Of a stretch of DNA of 64,000 bases, positions 34,273 to 43,728 are shown piece by piece (position 1 is the stretch's first letter; each line of letters starts with the position of its first letter). A program made the translations under genes and the position numbers. A model generated the notes under the pieces. That model saw only the letters and a program-made list of their open reading frames with translations. It searched no databases and was not told the origin of the DNA. The stretch lies in NCBI RefSeq assembly GCF_018603885.1, contig NZ_JAHGAW010000005.1, forward strand, positions 186,001 through 250,000. Reading direction: 5' to 3'. Origin of the DNA: Sphingobium nicotianae. GTDB taxonomy: Bacteria; Pseudomonadota; Alphaproteobacteria; Sphingomonadales; Sphingomonadaceae.

Positions 34273-35667
34273 TCAGCCGGCCGGGAGGCGCAGCGTCACC
34301 AGCAGCCCGCCGAGATCCTCGCTCTCGCCGAGCGTGACGGTGCCGCCGTAAATCTCGGCCACGTCACGCACGATGGCGAGGCCGAGACCCGTGCCGGGCT
34401 TGCCGCTGTCGAGCCGGGCGCCGCGATCGAAGATGCGCTCGCGATCCGCCTCGGGAATGCCCGTGCCGTCATCCTCGACGAGGATGTCGACCCACGGCCC
34501 GGCCGCTTCCACCGTAACGAACACGCTGCCGCCACCATATTTGGCGGCATTCTCGACGAGATTGCCGAGCAGCTCGTCGAGATCCTGCCGCTCGACGCGC
34601 ACGCTGGCGGTGTGGGTGCCGTCGCGATCGATGCGCGCCTCCGGATAGAGCCGCTCGACGGCGCGCTCGACCGCTTCCAGGCTCGGCCAGACCTCGGTGC
34701 GGCTCTGCGCCGCGCCGCGCCGCCCGAGCGCGCGGGCCCGGGCGAGATGATGATCGATCTGACGGCGCATCGTCGCCGTCTCGCGGATCACGATGGGGGC
34801 GAGCTCGGGATCGTGGACAGTGGCGGCGTTCATGACGACGGTGAGCGGCGTCTTGAGCGCATGAGCGAGATTGCCGGCATGGCGCCGCGCCTCCTCCGCC
34901 TGCTGCTCGTTGTGGGCGAGAAGGCCGTTGAGCTCCTCCACCAGCGGCTGCACCTCGCGCGGGAGGGCGGCGGTCACGCGGCTCTTCTCGCCGGCGCGCA
35001 TGCGGGCGATCTCCTGACGGATGCGGCGCAGCGGGCGAAGGCCGAAGAAGACCTGCAGCGTGGCCAGCAGGATGAGCCCGACGCCGAGTGCGACGAAGCT
35101 GTTGATGAGCGTCTGGCGCAGCGAATGAATCTGCGCATCGAGCCCTTCGCGCGCCTGCGCGACAATGAAGATCCAGCGCACATTGCTGCCGGGCAGGATG
35201 ACGGTGCGGGCCATGACGCGCAGCGGCTCCTCCGCAAACTGCTCGTTATCGATGCCCTCGCCGGGACTGGCGATCATCTCCGGCGTCACGCGGATCGCGC
35301 GGTCCCATAGCGAGCGTGAGCGCCAGTCCTCGTGGCCGGTGCCGCTGATCTGGTAATAGAGGCCGCTGGCCGGCTCCAGGAAGCGCTGGTCGGCGAGCGG
35401 GCGGTTAAAGAAGACCTCCCCCTCCGGCCCGACCTCGGCCGAGGAGATCATCGCGGTCAGGACATAAGAGAGGCCATCGTCGAAATTATTGGTGACGGCA
35501 TTGGTCAGCACGCGATCGAGGGCGAGCCCGCCGCCCATCAGCAGGATGCCGATCCACAGCGCCGAAATGCCGATGATGCGCCGGCTGAGCGATCCCGTGC
35601 TGCGGCTTTTGCGCGTGGCGCCGGCGGGGTCGGGCGCCTCGGTGGTCGAGGCGGGCGGCGTGCTCAC
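34273..35667 (-). CDS. sensor histidine kinase, PhoQ-like H-box
   Basis: This 464-residue kinase has helix 1 near residues 28-50 (RIIGISALWIGILLMGGG) and a periplasmic sensor of about 120 residues. Helix 2 is near 185 (FVALGVGLILLATLQVFFG), followed by HAMP and then the H-box GNLAHALKTPLTVV, the type seen in PhoQ. ATPase motifs are NLVENAAKYGG, VEDDGTGIPE and GTGLGLAIV. It starts with GTG (35667). The partner regulator lies upstream at 35742, with an REP hairpin between them. Confidence 0.9.
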   Translation of the reverse strand: MSTPPASTTEAPDPAGATRKSRSTGSLSRRIIGISALWIGILLMGGGLALDRVLTNAVTNNFDDGLSYVLTAMISSAEVGPEGEVFFNRPLADQRFLEPASGLYYQISGTGHEDWRSRSLWDRAIRVTPEMIASPGEGIDNEQFAEEPLRVMARTVILPGSNVRWIFIVAQAREGLDAQIHSLRQTLINSFVALGVGLILLATLQVFFGLRPLRRIRQEIARMRAGEKSRVTAALPREVQPLVEELNGLLAHNEQQAEEARRHAGNLAHALKTPLTVVMNAATVHDPELAPIVIRETATMRRQIDHHLARARALGRRGAAQSRTEVWPSLEAVERAVERLYPEARIDRDGTHTASVRVERQDLDELLGNLVENAAKYGGGSVFVTVEAAGPWVDILVEDDGTGIPEADRERIFDRGARLDSGKPGTGLGLAIVRDVAEIYGGTVTLGESEDLGGLLVTLRLPAG

Positions 35668-35676
35668 TGCCTATGG

Positions 35677-35714
35677 CCTTTCGTCATTCCCGCGAACGCG
35701 GGAATGACGAAAGG
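35677..35714. repeat. perfect inverted repeat between response regulator and kinase genes
   Basis: CTTTCGTCATTCCCGCG and its exact complement are separated by AA, giving an 18-bp stem. This is the common sphingomonad REP. Within the operon it may act as an mRNA stabiliser or partial terminator, lowering kinase relative to regulator. Confidence 0.75.
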
Positions 35715-35741
35715 GAGAGGGCGTCACCAAATGGCTCGCCC

Positions 35742-36407
35742 TCAGCCAGCGACATCGTCCAGGCTGTAGCCCAGCCCCCGGATCGTCGAGATGACGTCGG
35801 CGCCCAGCTTCTTGCGGATGCGCGTCACGAACACCTCGATCGTGTTGGAATCGCGGTCGAAATCCTGATCATAGATATGCTCGATCAGCTCGGTGCGGCT
35901 CACCACCTTGCCCTTGTGGTGCATGAGATAGGAGAGCAATTTATATTCCTGCGCGGTGAGCTTCACCGGCTCGCCGTCCAGCGTGACCTTGCCCGAGCGG
36001 GTGTCGAGGCGGACGTCGCCCGCGATCAGCTCGGAGGAGGCATTGCCCGAGGAGCGGCGGATGAGCGCGCGCAACCGAGCGATCAGTTCCTCGCTCTGGA
36101 AGGGCTTGGCGAGATAGTCGTCGGCACCGGCGTCCAGCCCGGCGACCTTGTCCGACCAGCTGTCGCGCGCGGTGAGGACGAGGACGGGCGTGTCCTTGCC
36201 CTCCTTGCGCCAGCGATCGAGCACGGTGAGGCCATCGATCTCGGGCAGGCCGAGGTCGAGGATCACCGCGTCATAGCTTTCGGTCGAGCCCAGGAAGTGT
36301 CCGTCCTCGCCGTCCGTGGCGAGGTCCACGGCATAGCCAGCGCCTTCCAGCGTGGACTTGAGCTGCTTGCCCAGGGTCGGCTCGTCCTCGACGATCAGCA
36401 GGCGCAT
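35742..36407 (-). CDS. OmpR/PhoP-family response regulator
   Basis: The 221-residue regulator has a receiver with LIVEDEPTLGKQL, the phospho-acceptor Asp in VILDLGLPEIDGL, LTARDSW and Lys in YLAKPFQSEEL. The winged-helix domain includes VVSRTELIEHIYDQDFDRDSN and VTRIRKKLGAD. It is the partner of the kinase at 34273. A PepSY gene lies 30 bases upstream on the same strand. Confidence 0.93.
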   Translation of the reverse strand: MRLLIVEDEPTLGKQLKSTLEGAGYAVDLATDGEDGHFLGSTESYDAVILDLGLPEIDGLTVLDRWRKEGKDTPVLVLTARDSWSDKVAGLDAGADDYLAKPFQSEELIARLRALIRRSSGNASSELIAGDVRLDTRSGKVTLDGEPVKLTAQEYKLLSYLMHHKGKVVSRTELIEHIYDQDFDRDSNTIEVFVTRIRKKLGADVISTIRGLGYSLDDVAG

Positions 36408-36437
36408 GGTCTTCCTTTCCGATGATTGGCGCGCGGC

Positions 36438-36755
36438 TCAGCGCGTCCGCGCGATGATATTGCCGGTCTTGCCGTCGACATCAACCCAGACGACCTTGCC
36501 GTCCTTGCGCAGGAACTGCATCCGGTAGATGCCCTCGCGCGGGGGAGGGGCGACGCCGACATAGGTGGCCTCGTCCATCTCCCGCTCGACGCGGCGCTTG
36601 ATGACGGAGAAGGGCATGACCTGCCCGTCGAGCATCGCCTTGCGGGCATCCTGCTGGTCCTCGCCGCGCTGGAATCGCTGGGCGGAGGCGGGCATGTCCG
36701 CGCCGGTCAGCGCGAGCAGCCCGCCCATAATCGGGAGAGTGAAACGAAACATCAT
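36438..36755 (-). CDS. periplasmic PepSY-domain protein
   Basis: The 105-residue protein has a signal peptide (MMFRFTLPIMGGLLALTGA) and a single PepSY-like unit in its second half (VIKRRVEREM..., then GIYRMQFLRKDGKVVWVDVDGKTGNII). PepSY modules usually act in the periplasm as protease inhibitors or sensor partners. Its place at the head of a two-component operon suggests it modulates the kinase. The start is ATG 36755 or the adjacent 36752. Confidence 0.85.
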   Translation of the reverse strand: MMFRFTLPIMGGLLALTGADMPASAQRFQRGEDQQDARKAMLDGQVMPFSVIKRRVEREMDEATYVGVAPPPREGIYRMQFLRKDGKVVWVDVDGKTGNIIARTR

Positions 36756-36813
36756 GTGGATCGGATAATCCCCATGCATTGAACACGCGCTGAATGGCTC
36801 ATTTTTCCCCCGT

Positions 36814-37551
36814 TCAGCGCTCCAGCATATATTGGACGCCGAGGGAAATCGAGGTGGAGATCTGCCCCGGCTCGATCTTGGTCTGCGCCGCATCCATGGA
36901 CATGGCGCGCGCGCTCACGATGATCGGCCCCGCCCGGTCGCTGCCCTCGGAAATGCCGATCAGCCGCGCGCTGCGGAAGCCGGTCGCCTGCGCGTAGAGA
37001 TTGGCGCGGTCCTGCGCGGTCTTGAGCGCCTTGACCCGGGCCTGGTCGAGCAGCTTCTCCGGCTCGGCGATGCCGAAGCTCGGGCCGTTGATGTTGGTCG
37101 CGCCGGCCGCGACCATCGCGTCGACAAGGTCGCCCGCCTTGTCGATCTTGCGGACCTTCACGGTGAGCTGGTTGCTGGCCTCGTAGCCCAGGAATTTGGG
37201 GCCGTTCTGGCCATCGGTGCGGTTGCCATAATCATATTGCGGATTGAGATTGATGCCGCTGGTCTGGATGTCCTTGCGCTCGATGCCGGCCTTGATCAGC
37301 GTGGCGATCAGCCGGTCCATCTGCACCGCATTCTGGCTCATCGCCTCCTTGGCGGTCATGGCGCGGGTCTGCACGCCGGTGTTGATCGTCGCCATGTCGG
37401 GCGTGCTCTCGATCGATTCGCTGATCGTGAGGTGCAGCACGGGGCCGGCGGCCGGGATCATCGGCCCGGCGCCGGGCTGGGGCTGGGCGGACGCGACGGC
37501 CGGGAGCGCAAGCGCGGCGGCAGCGGCGAGGAGGAGAGGTGAGCGGATCAT
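36814..37551 (-). CDS. SIMPL-domain (DUF541) periplasmic protein
   Basis: This 245-residue protein has a signal peptide ending AVASAQ. The SIMPL pattern is clear: ESTPDMATINTGVQTRA, GIERKDIQTSGINLNPQYDY and FLGYEASNQLTVKVRKID, with DQARVKALKTAQDRANLYA in the C-terminal helix. The family is periplasmic or outer-membrane associated and of uncertain function, sometimes linked to oxidative stress. It is on the same strand as the PepSY gene, with a 58-base gap. Confidence 0.88.
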   Translation of the reverse strand: MIRSPLLLAAAAALALPAVASAQPQPGAGPMIPAAGPVLHLTISESIESTPDMATINTGVQTRAMTAKEAMSQNAVQMDRLIATLIKAGIERKDIQTSGINLNPQYDYGNRTDGQNGPKFLGYEASNQLTVKVRKIDKAGDLVDAMVAAGATNINGPSFGIAEPEKLLDQARVKALKTAQDRANLYAQATGFRSARLIGISEGSDRAGPIIVSARAMSMDAAQTKIEPGQISTSISLGVQYMLER

Positions 37552-37680
37552 CTTGGCATCCTTCTGTTGTGAACTCGATGGAGCGACCTATCGATGAGAC
37601 AGGGTGAATGCCCCCTGACCTGATCGTCGTGCCGCGTTCAGCCTTGCCCCCGCCCTCCGCATCTGTTTTAGCGCGCCATC

Positions 37681-39477
37681 ATGGCAGCGCCACTTCTTTC
37701 CTATGAAAATCTCGGCCTCAATCAGGGGACTGCCTGGCTGTTCCGCGGGCTCAACCTCACCATCGGCGCGCGCGACCGGCTGGCGCTGATCGGGCGCAAC
37801 GGCGCGGGCAAGACGACCTTGCTGAAGCTGATCGGCGGCCAGATCGAGCCGGACGAGGGCAAGCGCGCGGTCGTCGCGGGCACCAATGTGGTGATGCTGG
37901 AGCAGGATCCGGACGTCAGCGGCTTCGCGACCTTGCGCGATTTCGCGGTGTCCGGGGATCGCGCGCCCGCCCTGCACGAGGTCGAGGCGATCGCCGACCA
38001 GCTCGGCATCGACCTCTCGCGCGAGGCGAAGACGGCTTCGGGCGGCGAGCGCCGCCGGGCGGCGATCTGCCGGGCGCTGGCGAGCGAGCCGGACATTTTG
38101 CTGCTCGACGAGCCGACCAACCATCTCGACATCGCGGCGATCGACTGGCTGGAGGACTGGCTGGGGCGGTTCAACGGCGCCTTCGTGGTGATCAGCCACG
38201 ATCGCACCTTCCTGACGCGGCTGACGCGCTCGACGCTGTGGCTCGACCGGGGCAATCTGCGCCGGCAGGAGATCGGCTTCGGCGGGTTCGAGGCGTGGAT
38301 GGAGAAGGTCTATGCCGAGGAGGCACGCAATGCCGACCGGCTCGACGCCAAGCTGAAGATCGAGGCGCACTGGCTGGAGCGCGGCGTCACCGCGCGGCGC
38401 AAGCGCAACCAGGGCCGCCTCGCCAAGCTGTGGGAGATGCGGGCGCAGCGCGCCGCGATGGTCGGGCCGCAGGGCGCCGCCAAGCTCGCCGTCACCGCCG
38501 ATGACAGCAAGACCAAGAGCGTGATCACCGCCGAGCATGTGACCAAGAGCTTTGGCGCCGGAGACAATCAGCGCACGATCATCAAGGACTTCTCGCTGCG
38601 CATCCAGCGGCGCGACCGGATCGGCATCGTCGGCAGCAACGGCGCTGGCAAGACGACTTTGCTCAAGCTGCTCACCGGCGAGATCGAGCCGGACAGCGGC
38701 ACGGTCAAGCGCGCGGCGACGCTGGACGGTATCGTCATCGACCAGCAGCGCAGCCTGATGCAGCCGGACAAGCGCGTGCGCGACATCCTGGCCGAGGGCG
38801 GCGACTGGATCGAAGTGCGCGGGCAGAAGAAGCATGTGCTGAGCTATCTCAAGGACTTCCTGTTCGATCCCGCGCTGGTCGATGCGCGGGTCGGCACGCT
38901 CTCGGGCGGCGAGCGCTCGCGGCTACTGCTGGCGCGCGAGTTTGCGCGCGAATCCAACCTGCTGGTGCTCGACGAGCCGACCAACGATCTCGACCTCGAG
39001 ACGCTCGACCTCCTGCAGGAAGTCATCGCCGACTATGAGGGCACGGTGCTGATCGTCAGCCACGACCGCGACTTTCTTGACCGGACGGTGACGGTGACGC
39101 TGGGGCTGGACGGTTCCGGCAAGGTCGACGTCATCGTCGGAGGCTACGCGGACTGGGAAGCCAAGCGGCAGGTCCGCACGCCGGCCGGCAAGAAGGCGAC
39201 GGCGCCCAAGGCCGATGTCGCCCCGCCGCCGCCCAGGGCCGCGAAGCTGAGCTACAAGGACCAGCGCGACTATGAGCTGCTGCCCAAGCGCATCGAGGAG
39301 ATCGAGGCGGCGATCGCCCGCGACGAGGCGGCGCTCTCCGATCCGCAGCTCTACAGCAAGAATCCCAAGCGCTTCGCCGAGCTGACCGCGGCGATCGAGA
39401 CGGCGCGGGCGGAGAAGGACTCCGCGGAGGAGCGCTGGCTGGCGCTGGCGGAGATGGCCGAGGGACTGGCCGGCTGA
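37681..39477 (+). CDS. Uup-type ABC-F ATPase
   Basis: The 598-residue soluble protein has two ABC domains. Domain 1 has GRNGAGKTTLLK and SGGERRRAAICRAL; domain 2 has GSNGAGKTTLLK and SGGERSRLLLAREF. The ABC-F linker (about residues 230-270) joins them. A C-terminal coiled coil (PKRIEEIEAAIARDEAAL) is the Uup mark. ABC-F proteins act on ribosomes or, for Uup, on replication or branched DNA. No membrane segments occur. Confidence 0.9.
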   Translation: MAAPLLSYENLGLNQGTAWLFRGLNLTIGARDRLALIGRNGAGKTTLLKLIGGQIEPDEGKRAVVAGTNVVMLEQDPDVSGFATLRDFAVSGDRAPALHEVEAIADQLGIDLSREAKTASGGERRRAAICRALASEPDILLLDEPTNHLDIAAIDWLEDWLGRFNGAFVVISHDRTFLTRLTRSTLWLDRGNLRRQEIGFGGFEAWMEKVYAEEARNADRLDAKLKIEAHWLERGVTARRKRNQGRLAKLWEMRAQRAAMVGPQGAAKLAVTADDSKTKSVITAEHVTKSFGAGDNQRTIIKDFSLRIQRRDRIGIVGSNGAGKTTLLKLLTGEIEPDSGTVKRAATLDGIVIDQQRSLMQPDKRVRDILAEGGDWIEVRGQKKHVLSYLKDFLFDPALVDARVGTLSGGERSRLLLAREFARESNLLVLDEPTNDLDLETLDLLQEVIADYEGTVLIVSHDRDFLDRTVTVTLGLDGSGKVDVIVGGYADWEAKRQVRTPAGKKATAPKADVAPPPPRAAKLSYKDQRDYELLPKRIEEIEAAIARDEAALSDPQLYSKNPKRFAELTAAIETARAEKDSAEERWLALAEMAEGLAG

Positions 39478-39581
39478 GCATCACTATGCGCGGCGCCACC
39501 CGCACGGCGACAAGACGCGATCCTGGAATGTCGACATAGGGATTGCGCCTGTTCCGGCCTGACCTCAAAGCAGGGGGACCG

Positions 39582-40463
39582 ATGACCGCCGCTCATCCCT
39601 TCCGCGCCATCCTGCTGTTCAATGTCGGGCTGATGCTGTTCGCGTGCATGGACACGACGAACAAATATCTCGCCGCGAGCTTCGACGTGCCGATGATCGC
39701 GGCGTGCCGCTATGGCGGTCACCTGCTGCTGATGCTGGCCTTCTTCGGGCCGAGGCGGGCGCGGGAAATGGTGCATACCGAGCGGACCGGGCTGGTCTGG
39801 CTCCGGGCGATCTGCCTGTGCGGATCGACCATGTTCGTCGTGCTGGCGTTCAAGCGGATGCCGGTCGCCGAGACCTCCGCCATCGTGTTCCTGACGCCGA
39901 TCCTCGTGGCGCTGGCCGCCGGTCCGCTGCTGGGCGAGACGATCGGATGGCGGGGATGGGCGGGCGCGCTGCTCGGTTTTATCGGCGTGGTGCTGATCGT
40001 GCGGCCGGGCAGCGGGCTGGACGCGGTCGGCGTGCTCTATGCGATGGGCTGCGCGGTGGCGTCGGCGACATACAATCTCCTGTCGCGACTGCTGGCGTCC
40101 ACCGAGCGCACCATCGCCTTGCTGTTCTATACGGCGCTGGTCGGGACGATCCTCTTCGGCGGGGCGCTGCCATGGTATTGGGCGGATCGCGTCCCGACGG
40201 CGTTCGAGGCGCTGCTGCTCGCCAGCCTCGCCGTCTATGGCGGCCTCGGCCATTTCCTCTTCACCGCCGCCTTCCGCGAGGCGCCGGCATCGGTGCTGTC
40301 GCCGATCAGCTATCTGCAGTTGCTGTGGGTGTCCTTGCTCGGCTGGCTGGTCTTCGACCATATTCCCGATCCCGTCAGCCTGCTCGGCATGGCGATCATC
40401 GGGGCGTCGGGCGTGCTGGTCGCGCTGAAATCGCGGCGGGGACCGGTGGAAGAGGTAGCCTGA
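39582..40463 (+). CDS. EamA/DMT-family membrane transporter
   Basis: The 293-residue protein has ten hydrophobic helices arranged as two EamA repeats (first AETSAIVFLTPILVALAAGPLLGE, second SPISYLQLLWVSLLGWLVF, in outline). It probably exports a small metabolite; the substrate is unknown. The ATG at 39582 follows a GGGGGACC purine-rich site. It is convergent with a small monooxygenase gene. Confidence 0.86.
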   Translation: MTAAHPFRAILLFNVGLMLFACMDTTNKYLAASFDVPMIAACRYGGHLLLMLAFFGPRRAREMVHTERTGLVWLRAICLCGSTMFVVLAFKRMPVAETSAIVFLTPILVALAAGPLLGETIGWRGWAGALLGFIGVVLIVRPGSGLDAVGVLYAMGCAVASATYNLLSRLLASTERTIALLFYTALVGTILFGGALPWYWADRVPTAFEALLLASLAVYGGLGHFLFTAAFREAPASVLSPISYLQLLWVSLLGWLVFDHIPDPVSLLGMAIIGASGVLVALKSRRGPVEEVA

Positions 40464-40475
40464 AAGCGCGCCCGC

Positions 40476-40775
40476 TCAGCTCTCGTGCGAGCCGGACACC
40501 ACATAATGCATGATCTGCCGGTCGTTGATGCCGAGGTCCGGCCAGGTCGCGCGCCAGTCCTTCATGTGCTGGCTGGCGGCATGGGCCTCCTGTGCCGCCT
40601 GATCGCGGAACGCCTCGAAGATGCGAATCAGGCCGGGCTCCAGCAGATCCTCGGCGAAATGATAAGCGAGGCAGCCTTCCTCGGCGCGGCTCGCCGCGAT
40701 CATCCGTCCGATGACCGGCCGCGCCGCCTCGAGCTTGTCGACGGGGACGCGGATGGAACCGGCCAGCACCAGCAT
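40476..40775 (-). CDS. ABM-fold (antibiotic biosynthesis monooxygenase-like) protein
   Basis: The 99-residue protein has the dimeric ferredoxin-like ABM pattern: AASRAEEGCLAYHFAED and IFEAFRDQAAQEAHAASQHMKDW. Proteins of this class are small cofactor-free monooxygenases or related enzymes, usually acting on quinones or other aromatics. The start overlaps the stop of the upstream hydrolase gene by one base, so they form one unit. Confidence 0.82.
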   Translation of the reverse strand: MLVLAGSIRVPVDKLEAARPVIGRMIAASRAEEGCLAYHFAEDLLEPGLIRIFEAFRDQAAQEAHAASQHMKDWRATWPDLGINDRQIMHYVVSGSHES

Positions 40776-41431
40776 CAGCGGATCGGCGAATCCGGAGCGA
40801 GGCGCATGTCGAGATAATTGTCGACGCTCATCATCAGCTGGTCGAGCTCATGCTCGAAGAAGTGATTGGCGTTGCGAATCTCGTCATGATGGATGGTGAT
40901 GCCCTTCTGCGTGCGCAGCTTGTCGACCAGCTTCTGCACCGACTGGGCCGAGACCACCTCGTCGTTCACGCCCTGCACGATGATGCCAGAGGCCGGGCAG
41001 GGGGCGAGGAAGGAGAAGTCGTACATGTTGGCGGGCGGCGCCACCGAGATGAAGCCGCGCACTTCCGGGCGGCGCATCAGGAGCTGCATCGCGATCCAGG
41101 CGCCGAACGAGAAGCCGGCGATCCAGGTGGTCTGCGCTTCGGGATGGAAGCTCTGCACCCAATCGAGCGCGGAGGCCGCGTCGCTCAACTCGCCGATGCC
41201 ATTGTCGAACACGCCCTGGCTGCGGCCGACGCCACGGAAATTGAAGCGGAGCGTGGCGAAGCCGCGCTTCACGAAGGTCTTGTAGAGCGCCTGCGTGATG
41301 CGATCATTCATCGTGCCGCCGCCTTGCGGATGCGGATGCAGGATCAGCGCGACCGGCGCACGGGGACGGGGCGGCGGGCTGAAACGGCCTTCGAGACGGC
41401 CCTCCGGGCCTGGAAAAATGACGTCTGGCAT
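40775..41431 (-). CDS. alpha/beta hydrolase
   Basis: The 218-residue protein has an alpha/beta fold with LILHPHPQGGGTMND (oxyanion region), LRFNFRGVGRSQG, and the nucleophile elbow in AGFSFGAWIA (Ser in G-F-S-F-G). A His in NANHFFEHELD closes the triad. It belongs to the group of short serine hydrolases often annotated only as alpha/beta hydrolase. The substrate is unknown. Confidence 0.86.
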   Translation of the reverse strand: MPDVIFPGPEGRLEGRFSPPPRPRAPVALILHPHPQGGGTMNDRITQALYKTFVKRGFATLRFNFRGVGRSQGVFDNGIGELSDAASALDWVQSFHPEAQTTWIAGFSFGAWIAMQLLMRRPEVRGFISVAPPANMYDFSFLAPCPASGIIVQGVNDEVVSAQSVQKLVDKLRTQKGITIHHDEIRNANHFFEHELDQLMMSVDNYLDMRLAPDSPIR

Positions 41432-41572
41432 GGCACCTGGAAGCTAGAATGGGGCGAGACCAGCAGGGATGCTGACGCGCACGGAATGGGGGCTTATATA
41501 GGTCAAAGGCGACATTTCGCAATGTTGCTGTATGGGGTTGCGATACAGGACCGCTCGACGCTTCAGGACGCA

Positions 41573-42625
41573 ATGAAACCCCGCATCTATCTCGACCATG
41601 CCGCCACGACGCCGCTGTTGCCGCAGGCGCGTGCGGCGATGCTGGATGGATTCGCGCGATGGGCGAATCCATCCTCTCCCCATGCCGAAGGCCGTGCCGC
41701 GCGCGCTGCGCTTGAAGCGGCGCGCGGCCGGATCGCGCGGGCGCTGGATTGGGACGGGCATGTCATCCTCACATCAGGCGCGAGCGAGGCGATCGCGCTG
41801 GCGCTTGGGCCGGCCAAGGCACGGGGCGTCATGGCCGGGGCGAGCGAGCATGATGCAGTGCTGCGTCATGTGCCGTCCGTGGATCGACTGGCGGTTGAGG
41901 CGGATGGGCAGATCGTCCTGCCCGATGAGATCGCGCCCGGGACGCTGGTCGCGATCCAGCAGGTGAACAGCGAGACGGGCGTCATCCAGCCGCTCGATAC
42001 CCATGCCGAGCGGCTGCATGGCGCGGGAGCGCTGCTGTTCGCGGATTGCAGCCAGGGGGCGGGCAAGCTGGCCTTGCCGCAGGGTGCCGATCTCATCGCC
42101 ATCAGCGCCCACAAGCTGGGCGGGCCGATCGGCATAGGCGCGCTGCTGATGCGCGATCTCGCCCTGCTCGAAGCGCGGGGCGGCCAGGAGCAGGGCTATC
42201 GCGCCGGGACCGAGGCGATGCCGCTGGCGCTCGGCTTCGCGGCCGCGCTGGAGGCGCCGCGCGACTGGCTGGCTGATGCGGCGCGTTGGCGCGCGACGCT
42301 CGAGGCCGCGATCAAGGCGGCGGGCGGCGACATCGTGGCCGAAGGGTCGCCGCGTCTCGCGACGATCGCGAGCTATCGCATGCCCGGCGTCTCGGCGCAG
42401 GCGCAGCTCATTCGCTTCGACATGGCGGGCTTCGCGGTGTCGGCAGGCAGCGCCTGTTCGTCCGGCAGTCTGCGCCCGAGCCATGTCCTTGCGGCGATGG
42501 GCTGGGACGAAACAGCAGCCGGTGAGGTCATCCGTGTCACTATGGGGCACGACACGCAGGCTCGGGAGATTGACGCCTTTCGCACACAGTGGCAGGCCCT
42601 CGCCACGGGAACGCAGAACATATGA
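41573..42625 (+). CDS. cysteine desulfurase, first of a tandem pair
   Basis: The 350-residue PLP enzyme has IYLDHAATTPLLPQA at the start, SGASEAIALAL, the PLP Lys in AISAHKLGGPIGIG, and the catalytic Cys loop SAGSACSSGSLRPSHVL. It takes sulfur from cysteine for Fe-S clusters or tRNA thiolation. The start is the ATG at 41573. Its stop overlaps the start of the next desulfurase gene, so the two are translationally coupled paralogues. Confidence 0.93.
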   Translation: MKPRIYLDHAATTPLLPQARAAMLDGFARWANPSSPHAEGRAARAALEAARGRIARALDWDGHVILTSGASEAIALALGPAKARGVMAGASEHDAVLRHVPSVDRLAVEADGQIVLPDEIAPGTLVAIQQVNSETGVIQPLDTHAERLHGAGALLFADCSQGAGKLALPQGADLIAISAHKLGGPIGIGALLMRDLALLEARGGQEQGYRAGTEAMPLALGFAAALEAPRDWLADAARWRATLEAAIKAAGGDIVAEGSPRLATIASYRMPGVSAQAQLIRFDMAGFAVSAGSACSSGSLRPSHVLAAMGWDETAAGEVIRVTMGHDTQAREIDAFRTQWQALATGTQNI

Positions 42626-43728
42626 TCTATCTGGACTATCAGGCCACGACGGCGCTTGCGCCGGAAGTCGCCGCAGCGATGATTGCGGCGATGGACCATT
42701 ACGGCAATCCGAACAGCGCGCATCGCATCGGCCGCATCGCCGCCGCCGATGTCGAGCTGGCGCGCGAGCGCATCATGGATGCGATGGGCAAGCGCGACGG
42801 GCGCCTCATCTTCACCAGTGGCGCGACCGAGGCGCTCAACCTCGCGATCGTCGGCGCGGCACGCAACAGCGCGCCCGAGCGGCGCCGCGTCGTGACACTG
42901 GCGACCGAGCATCATGCCGTGCTCGATACGGTGCTGGCGCTGCGCCATGAGGGATTCGAGCCGGTGATCCTGCCGGTCGGGTCCGATGGCCTGGTCGATC
43001 TGGACATTGCCGAGGCGGCGATCGACGGACGCGCCGCGCTGCTGGCCGTGATGCAGGTCAACAACGAGATTGGCGTGCGGCAGCCGATCGATGCATTGAT
43101 CGACATCGCCCGGGCGAGCGACGTGGCGGTGGTGTGCGATGCGGTGCAGGGTTTCGGCAAATATGCCGCGCCCGATGCGGACCTGGTGGCGGTGACGGCA
43201 CACAAGATGCACGGGCCCAAGGGTGTCGGTGCGCTCTGGCTGCGCGCGGGGATCGATCTGCCCCAGCTCATGCATGGCGGCGGGCAGGAGGGCGGCATCC
43301 GTCCCGGCACCCTGTCGCCGATGCTGTGCGCGGGCTTCGGCGTCGCCGCGCAGATTGCGGCCGAGCGCCGCGTGGCCGACCTCGATCATGTCGAGACATT
43401 GTGGGGGCACGCGCTTCATCTCTTCGCGGACTGGCAGCTGAACGGCGCGGCCGATGCGCGCTATCATGGCAATCTCAACGTGAGGCACGCGGGGCTCGAT
43501 GCGTCGCGCCTCATGTCCGACGTGCGCACGGTCGCGCTGTCGCTGGGCTCGGCCTGCGCGAGCGGATCGGGCAGACCGAGCCACGTGCTCAAGGCGATCG
43601 GCCTCACTGACGGCGAGGCGCGCGGCTCGCTGCGCATGGGCTTCGGGCGCTATACGACCATCGCCGAGCTGGACGAGGCGGCGGCATTGATCAACGCGGC
43701 GGTGGCCCTGCAGAAGGCAGCGGCATGA
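42622..43728 (+). CDS. cysteine desulfurase, second of a tandem pair
   Basis: This 368-residue PLP enzyme has IYLDYQATTALAPEV, TSGATEALNLA, the PLP Lys in VTAHKMHGPKGVGALW, and the active Cys in LGSACASGSGRPSHVLKAIG. All catalytic residues are intact, so it is not a decayed copy. Sequence similarity with the preceding gene is moderate, suggesting an old duplication or different partners. Its stop overlaps the ferredoxin start (ATGA). Confidence 0.93.
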   Translation: MIYLDYQATTALAPEVAAAMIAAMDHYGNPNSAHRIGRIAAADVELARERIMDAMGKRDGRLIFTSGATEALNLAIVGAARNSAPERRRVVTLATEHHAVLDTVLALRHEGFEPVILPVGSDGLVDLDIAEAAIDGRAALLAVMQVNNEIGVRQPIDALIDIARASDVAVVCDAVQGFGKYAAPDADLVAVTAHKMHGPKGVGALWLRAGIDLPQLMHGGGQEGGIRPGTLSPMLCAGFGVAAQIAAERRVADLDHVETLWGHALHLFADWQLNGAADARYHGNLNVRHAGLDASRLMSDVRTVALSLGSACASGSGRPSHVLKAIGLTDGEARGSLRMGFGRYTTIAELDEAAALINAAVALQKAAA

